Both the position numbers and the translations under genes were made by a program. This document shows, piece by piece, positions 6,746 through 10,855 of a DNA stretch of 10,855 nt. Source of the DNA: Flavobacteriales bacterium. Lineage in GTDB: Bacteria; Bacteroidota; Bacteroidia; Flavobacteriales; TMED113. The stretch's first letter is position 1, and each line of letters starts with the position of its first letter. A model generated the notes under the pieces. That model was not told the DNA's origin. It made no database searches and saw only the letters and a list, made by a program, of their open reading frames with translations. Where the stretch lies: contig NZUB01000019.1 in NCBI GenBank assembly GCA_002696965.1, forward strand, positions 1-10,855, written 5' to 3'.

Positions 6746-9568
6746 ATGGATATTAAAATTGTTGGAGCGAGGGAAAATAATTTAAAAAACATAGATATTA
6801 ATATCCCCTCAAAAAAAATTATTGTCTTTACTGGGGTAAGTGGCAGTGGTAAATCATCACTTGCATTTGACACTATTCATAAAGAAGGACAGAGAAGATA
6901 TCTTGAAACATTTTCTTCTTACGCTAGAAATTTTATAGGTTCATTTGAAAGACCTAAAGTAGATCACATAACTGGCCTTAGTCCAGTTATATCAATTGAA
7001 CAAAAAACAATCTCAAAAAACCCTAGATCTACTGTGGGTACTATAACAGAAATCTATGATTATTTAAGATTATTATTTGCAAAGATTAGTGAACCTGTTT
7101 CATTTCACACACAGGAAAAAATGGTTCAACAAAATGAAAATCAAATTCTTGAATTAATTCAAAAAACCCATTATAATCAAAAGATTTTAATCCTTGCCCC
7201 AAAAATAAAAGCAAGAAAAGGTCATTATTCTGATTTATTTCAATCTCTAATAAAAAAAGGATATATCAAAGCAAAGATTAATAATGAGATTATTAACATA
7301 ACCCCAGAACTCAAACTTGACAGATATAAAACTCATAATATTGATGTTGTAATTGACAAGTTAACAGTCAACAATCAATCTACAGCAAGATTAATAAAAT
7401 CCATAAAAATTGCTCTTGAAGAAAGTAACGGTTCTATAATAATTCAACAATTTAATAACAGCAACCAGACATACTACAGTAAACACTTAACTTGTCCAAC
7501 TACTGGGATTTCATATGAGAATCCTGAACCCAACTCATTTTCATTCAACTCACCCAAAGGATACTGTCAGGCCTGTAAAGGTTTAGGATTCAAAGAAGAA
7601 ATTAATATAAATAGTATTATACCTAATACATCTTTAAATATCCAAAATGGAGGAATTGTTCCAATTGGCGCATATAAAAACAATTGGATATTTCATCAAA
7701 TTGAACTTATTGGAAAAAAACATAATTTTTCACTTAACACAGCAATACACGAAATTCCTAAAAATGCATTACAAATCTTATTATATGGGACAAAAGAAAG
7801 TTTTAAAGTAAAAAATCAAACCATTGGAATTACTAAAAAATATGAAATAGATTTTGAAGGCATTATCAATTTTATAGAAAATCAATACACAAACAATAAA
7901 TCTCAAAAGATTTCTACTTGGGCAAAAAAGTTTTTCAAACAAATCAACTGTCCTGTTTGCAATAATCAAAAATTAAAAACTGAAAGTTTATTTTTTTTAA
8001 TTAATAATCAAAATATTATTGAAGTATCTAACTTGAATATATTTGAATTAAAAAAATGGTGTCAAAACATTCTCCAAACAACTTCGAAGAGTAAATTAAT
8101 TATTGCTCAAGAAATTTTAAAAGAGGTAATGAGTAGGTTAAATTTTTTAATCGATATTGGATTAGGATACATTACCCTTTCTCGAAAAACAGAAACACTT
8201 TCAGGAGGCGAAAGTCAAAGAATAAAAATTGCGTCACAAATAGGATCAGAATTATCAAATGTCTTATATATTCTTGATGAACCAAGTATTGGATTACACC
8301 CAAGTGATAATGCACTACTTATAAAATCACTTAAAAATTTAAAAAATTTAGGTAATAGCATAATCATTGTAGAACATGACAAAACAATTATAAAATCTGC
8401 TGACTATATTGTTGATATTGGTCCTGGAGCAGGTGAAAAAGGAGGAAAAATTATGTTTCAAGGGTTATATAAAGATTTAAAAAAATCTAATTCTTTAACT
8501 GCTAAATATTTAATTGAAAAAAAACGATATTCTTTTAAAGAAAAATTAGAAAAAAGTAACACTAAATATATTAAACTATTTGGTGCACAAGGAAATAATC
8601 TTAAAAATGTCAATCTAACTATCCCACTTAGTCAACTTATTGTAGTTACAGGAGTCTCTGGTTCTGGTAAATCAACTTTAATTAATGGTACTTTATTCCC
8701 AGCTATTTACAATTATCTTAATCAAAAGCAACATAAAACATATTCTTATGAAAAGATAACAGGTTTAGAAAATATTGACAAAATTATTAATATAGATCAA
8801 CGACCAATTGGAAGAACACCAAGATCTAACCCAGCAACATATATAGGATTTTTTACAGAGATTAGAAAATTATATGCAAATCTAAAAGAATCCAAAGTCA
8901 GAGGATATAATATTGGAAGATTCTCATTTAATGTAAAAAATGGAAATTGCACAAACTGTGAAGGGAATGGTTATGTGACAGTTCAAATGAAACTATTGCC
9001 AGATATAGAGATCCCTTGTAAAACATGTTTAGGAAAAAGATTTAATCCTGAAACATTAGAAATTTATTATAAAAATAAAAATATCTATGATGTATTAGAA
9101 ATGAGTATTGATGAAGCAATTACTTTTTTTGATAAAATTCCAAGTATTAAACAAAAAATAACTGCTCTGCAAAAAGTTGGAATGGGGTACATTAAAATTG
9201 GCCAATCATCAACAAAATTATCAGGAGGAGAAGCACAAAGAGTAAAATTAGCTTCTGAATTATCAAAAAAAGATACAGGTAAAACATTATATATTTTAGA
9301 TGAACCTACAACTGGACTACATTGTCAAGATATAACAGTGTTAATGAATTCTATTAACTTATTAGTAAATAAAGGGAATACGGTGATTATTATTGAACAC
9401 AATACAGATGTAATTCAACAAGCCGACCATATAGTGGATTTAGGTCCTCAAGGAGGAAGTGATGGTGGTACAATTATTCATAGTGGTAATGTGAAAAGTA
9501 TTTTAAATAATAAGACTAGTAGAACAGGTTTTTTTCTAAAAAAAGAAATATATTCACAAAATGAATAA
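6746..9568 (+). CDS. uvrA: Excinuclease ABC subunit A (UvrA)
   Basis: UvrA is the damage-sensing ATPase of nucleotide excision repair; its dimer loads UvrB on lesions. I place the start at ATG 6746 (940 residues), because homologs begin with 'MD.I.I.GARENNLKN'; a GTG one codon upstream is possible. Domains in order: Walker A GVSGSGKSS (30-38), UvrB-binding region (roughly 110-245), first zinc motif (C250, T253, C274, C277), CPVC (402-405), signature LSGGES (485-490), Walker B ILDEP (D511/E512), second Walker A GVSGSGKST (636-644), second zinc motif (C735, C738, C758, C761), LSGGEA (825-830) and ILDEP (D852/E853). The first zinc motif lacks one Cys (CPTT rather than CPxC), while the second is intact. 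Both ATPase sites look functional. It is nine bases after rfbC and overlaps the next gene by eight. Confidence 0.97.
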   Translation: MDIKIVGARENNLKNIDINIPSKKIIVFTGVSGSGKSSLAFDTIHKEGQRRYLETFSSYARNFIGSFERPKVDHITGLSPVISIEQKTISKNPRSTVGTITEIYDYLRLLFAKISEPVSFHTQEKMVQQNENQILELIQKTHYNQKILILAPKIKARKGHYSDLFQSLIKKGYIKAKINNEIINITPELKLDRYKTHNIDVVIDKLTVNNQSTARLIKSIKIALEESNGSIIIQQFNNSNQTYYSKHLTCPTTGISYENPEPNSFSFNSPKGYCQACKGLGFKEEININSIIPNTSLNIQNGGIVPIGAYKNNWIFHQIELIGKKHNFSLNTAIHEIPKNALQILLYGTKESFKVKNQTIGITKKYEIDFEGIINFIENQYTNNKSQKISTWAKKFFKQINCPVCNNQKLKTESLFFLINNQNIIEVSNLNIFELKKWCQNILQTTSKSKLIIAQEILKEVMSRLNFLIDIGLGYITLSRKTETLSGGESQRIKIASQIGSELSNVLYILDEPSIGLHPSDNALLIKSLKNLKNLGNSIIIVEHDKTIIKSADYIVDIGPGAGEKGGKIMFQGLYKDLKKSNSLTAKYLIEKKRYSFKEKLEKSNTKYIKLFGAQGNNLKNVNLTIPLSQLIVVTGVSGSGKSTLINGTLFPAIYNYLNQKQHKTYSYEKITGLENIDKIINIDQRPIGRTPRSNPATYIGFFTEIRKLYANLKESKVRGYNIGRFSFNVKNGNCTNCEGNGYVTVQMKLLPDIEIPCKTCLGKRFNPETLEIYYKNKNIYDVLEMSIDEAITFFDKIPSIKQKITALQKVGMGYIKIGQSSTKLSGGEAQRVKLASELSKKDTGKTLYILDEPTTGLHCQDITVLMNSINLLVNKGNTVIIIEHNTDVIQQADHIVDLGPQGGSDGGTIIHSGNVKSILNNKTSRTGFFLKKEIYSQNE

Positions 9569-10244
9569 AAGTAGAAAAACTTGGAAAGGCCACTCTCAAC
9601 AAAATACCTGGAGTATATTTAAAATAATGTCAGAATTTGTAGAGGGATTTGAAAAGCTTTCACATATAGGACCTTGTATATCTATCTTTGGGTCTGCTAG
9701 AACAAACAAGTCAAATCCTTACTATAAGGATACAGTTATATTAGCTGAAAAATTAACTAAAAAAGGATATGGTATCATAACTGGAGGAGGTCCCGGAATT
9801 ATGGAGGCTGCAAATAAAGGTGCTAAAAAAGGAAATGGACCATCTGTTGGTTTAAATATTGATTTACCGTTTGAACAAACACCAAATCAATACATTGACT
9901 ATGAAAAAAGTATTGACTTTAATTATTTTTTTGTTCGTAAAGTTATGTTTGTGAAATATGCGCAAGCATTTGTAATCATGCCAGGTGGTGTAGGCACCCT
10001 TGACGAATTATTTGAAACAATTACATTAATCCAAACAGAAAAAATTCAAAAAATTCCAATTATACTATATGGAACAGATTATTGGAGAGGCTTATTGGTT
10101 TGGATGAGAGATATTGTGTTTAAGAAAGAAAAATGCATTAACCAAGCAGATTTAGATAATTTTGTTCTACTAGATGATATTGATGAAGTAATTCAAACTA
10201 TTGACGATTTTTATAAAAAATCTAAATTTTCACCTAACTTTTAA
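9561..10244 (+). CDS. LOG-family nucleoside-monophosphate phosphoribohydrolase (TIGR00730 type)
   Basis: LOG proteins hydrolyse nucleoside 5'-monophosphates, in plants cytokinin ribotides, to base and ribose 5-phosphate; bacterial members act on AMP or other nucleotides, and many are misnamed 'lysine decarboxylase'. The 227-residue protein has the diagnostic motifs GGGPGIMEA (75-83) and PGGVGTLDE (141-149), with R126 and K127 in the FFVRKVMF strand between them, and SIFGSAR (41-47) at the nucleotide-binding start. An N-terminal extension (about 1-38, with TWSIFKIMSEFVEGFEKL) makes it longer than compact LOG enzymes, as I recall from Bacteroidota relatives. Start ATG lies inside the last codons of uvrA (8-base overlap), so translation is probably coupled. 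True substrate unknown. Confidence 0.93.
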   Translation: MNKSRKTWKGHSQQNTWSIFKIMSEFVEGFEKLSHIGPCISIFGSARTNKSNPYYKDTVILAEKLTKKGYGIITGGGPGIMEAANKGAKKGNGPSVGLNIDLPFEQTPNQYIDYEKSIDFNYFFVRKVMFVKYAQAFVIMPGGVGTLDELFETITLIQTEKIQKIPIILYGTDYWRGLLVWMRDIVFKKEKCINQADLDNFVLLDDIDEVIQTIDDFYKKSKFSPNF

Positions 10245-10251
10245 TTTAGTT

Positions 10252-10855
10252 TTGAAAAATTTATTACACAACATATTGTATTATTCTTTATTTATTAACA
10301 GTTTGATTAGTTGCCAAATTTTTGCACAAACTACAATAAAAGGATCTGTTATTGATCAGAATTCCAATGAACTATTAATAGGTGCAAATATTATCATCAA
10401 AACTAGGAACACAGGCACAACAACAGATTATAATGGTGAATTTAGTTTAAAAACAGAAAGTTTACCAATTGACATTGAATGTTCTTTTATTGGTTATAAA
10501 ACTAAGATAATAAATATCAAAAAAGAGAATCAAAATTTGATTATTGAATTGATAAAAGACGACTTAGTTTTAAGTGATATTAATGTTATTGATAATAGGT
10601 TAAGTAAAAAACTAAAACAATCACCTATCACAATAGAGGCAATGGATATTATTGCTATAAAAGAGACTCCTTCATCTAGTTTTTACGAAGGATTAGGGAG
10701 CTTAAAAGGTGTTGATTTAACTTCTGCAAGTTTAGGTTTTAAAATTATTAATACTAGAGGGTTCAATAGCACTTCTCCAGTAAGGTCACTACAAATTATT
10801 GATGGTGTTGACAATCAATCTCCTGGTTTAAATTTTTCCCTAGGAAATTTTTTAG
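10252..10855 (+). CDS. TonB-dependent outer-membrane receptor, 3' end cut by window edge
   Basis: An open frame runs off the right edge. With TTG at 10252 as start it gives 201 complete codons. The first 26 residues form a signal peptide (LKNLLHNILYYSLF, then cleavage probably after IFA). Residues about 28-103 are a CarboxypepD_reg-like beta-sandwich (IKGSVIDQNSNELLIGANI, then TDYNGEFSL and FIGYKTK), as in SusC/TonB-receptor proteins of Bacteroidota. A TonB-box-like segment, DLVLSDINVIDNRL (104-117), precedes the plug domain, with SPITIEAMD, INTRGFNSTSPVR and IIDGVDNQSPGLNF. The barrel is beyond the window. Such receptors import nutrients such as siderophores, glycans or peptides; the substrate cannot be guessed. 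No ATG is available before residue 131, so TTG is the best start, seven bases after the LOG stop. Confidence 0.9.
   Translation, partial: MKNLLHNILYYSLFINSLISCQIFAQTTIKGSVIDQNSNELLIGANIIIKTRNTGTTTDYNGEFSLKTESLPIDIECSFIGYKTKIINIKKENQNLIIELIKDDLVLSDINVIDNRLSKKLKQSPITIEAMDIIAIKETPSSSFYEGLGSLKGVDLTSASLGFKIINTRGFNSTSPVRSLQIIDGVDNQSPGLNFSLGNFL

Noticed and set aside
7781..7969. Minus-strand open frame inside uvrA
   Set aside because: Short, no motif, and fully inside a conserved enzyme gene.
471..10244. A defence, secretion or biosynthetic island
   Set aside because: No nuclease, toxin, transposase or pathway clustering; the genes are separate housekeeping functions that only share direction and spacing.
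10224..10262. AAATTTTC ... GAAAAATTT inverted repeat as a terminator after the LOG gene
   Set aside because: AT-only, imperfect stem with one extra base and no following T run; also overlaps the LOG coding end and the receptor start.

Overview
The window reads as chromosomal DNA from an AT-rich member of the Bacteroidota, most likely Flavobacteriales. Four signs point there. Base composition is strongly A+T. The intergenic gaps carry TAnnTTTG-type -7 boxes, the Bacteroidota sigma-factor consensus, and almost no start has a Shine-Dalgarno sequence. There is a TonB-dependent receptor with a CarboxypepD_reg-like N-terminal domain and a 'KK...LLSC' type lipoprotein. The protein families (short RluA-like synthase, long LOG protein, 940-residue UvrA) also look typical of that phylum. 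The species cannot be told from the sequence.

Layout. A lipoprotein gene runs leftward off the window (1-423, minus strand). A 47-bp divergent gap (424-470) has a -7 box on each strand. From 471 to the right edge everything is on the plus strand and tightly packed. First come a secreted beta-sandwich/coiled-coil protein of unknown function, panB (stop and start codons directly adjacent), and an RluA-family pseudouridine synthase. The gap at 3063-3118 then holds the best promoter of the window. After it come an orphan winged-helix protein resembling phage replication proteins, a class I SAM-dependent methyltransferase, an MscS-type channel, a GNAT acetyltransferase (overlapping the channel gene), a dTDP-4-dehydrorhamnose 3,5-epimerase (rmlC/rfbC), uvrA, and a LOG-family phosphoribohydrolase overlapping uvrA. 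Last is the 5' part of a TonB-dependent receptor running off the right edge. No stretch longer than 60 bp lacks a gene, and I see no tRNA, rRNA, insertion sequence, CRISPR array or convincing intrinsic terminator.

How the genes fit together. There is no single pathway. This looks like a housekeeping 'superoperon' of unrelated functions: pantothenate/CoA synthesis, RNA modification, methyl transfer, osmotic safety valve, acetyl transfer, deoxysugar synthesis, nucleotide excision repair and nucleotide salvage. It is bounded by cell-envelope genes (a lipoprotein on the left, an outer-membrane receptor on the right). I did not find a convincing new multi-gene system. The items most worth a second look are the orphan replication-like protein at 3119-3847, the UvrA lacking one Cys of its first zinc motif, the two starts placed so close to promoter boxes that leaderless mRNAs are predicted, and the unknown secreted protein coupled to panB.
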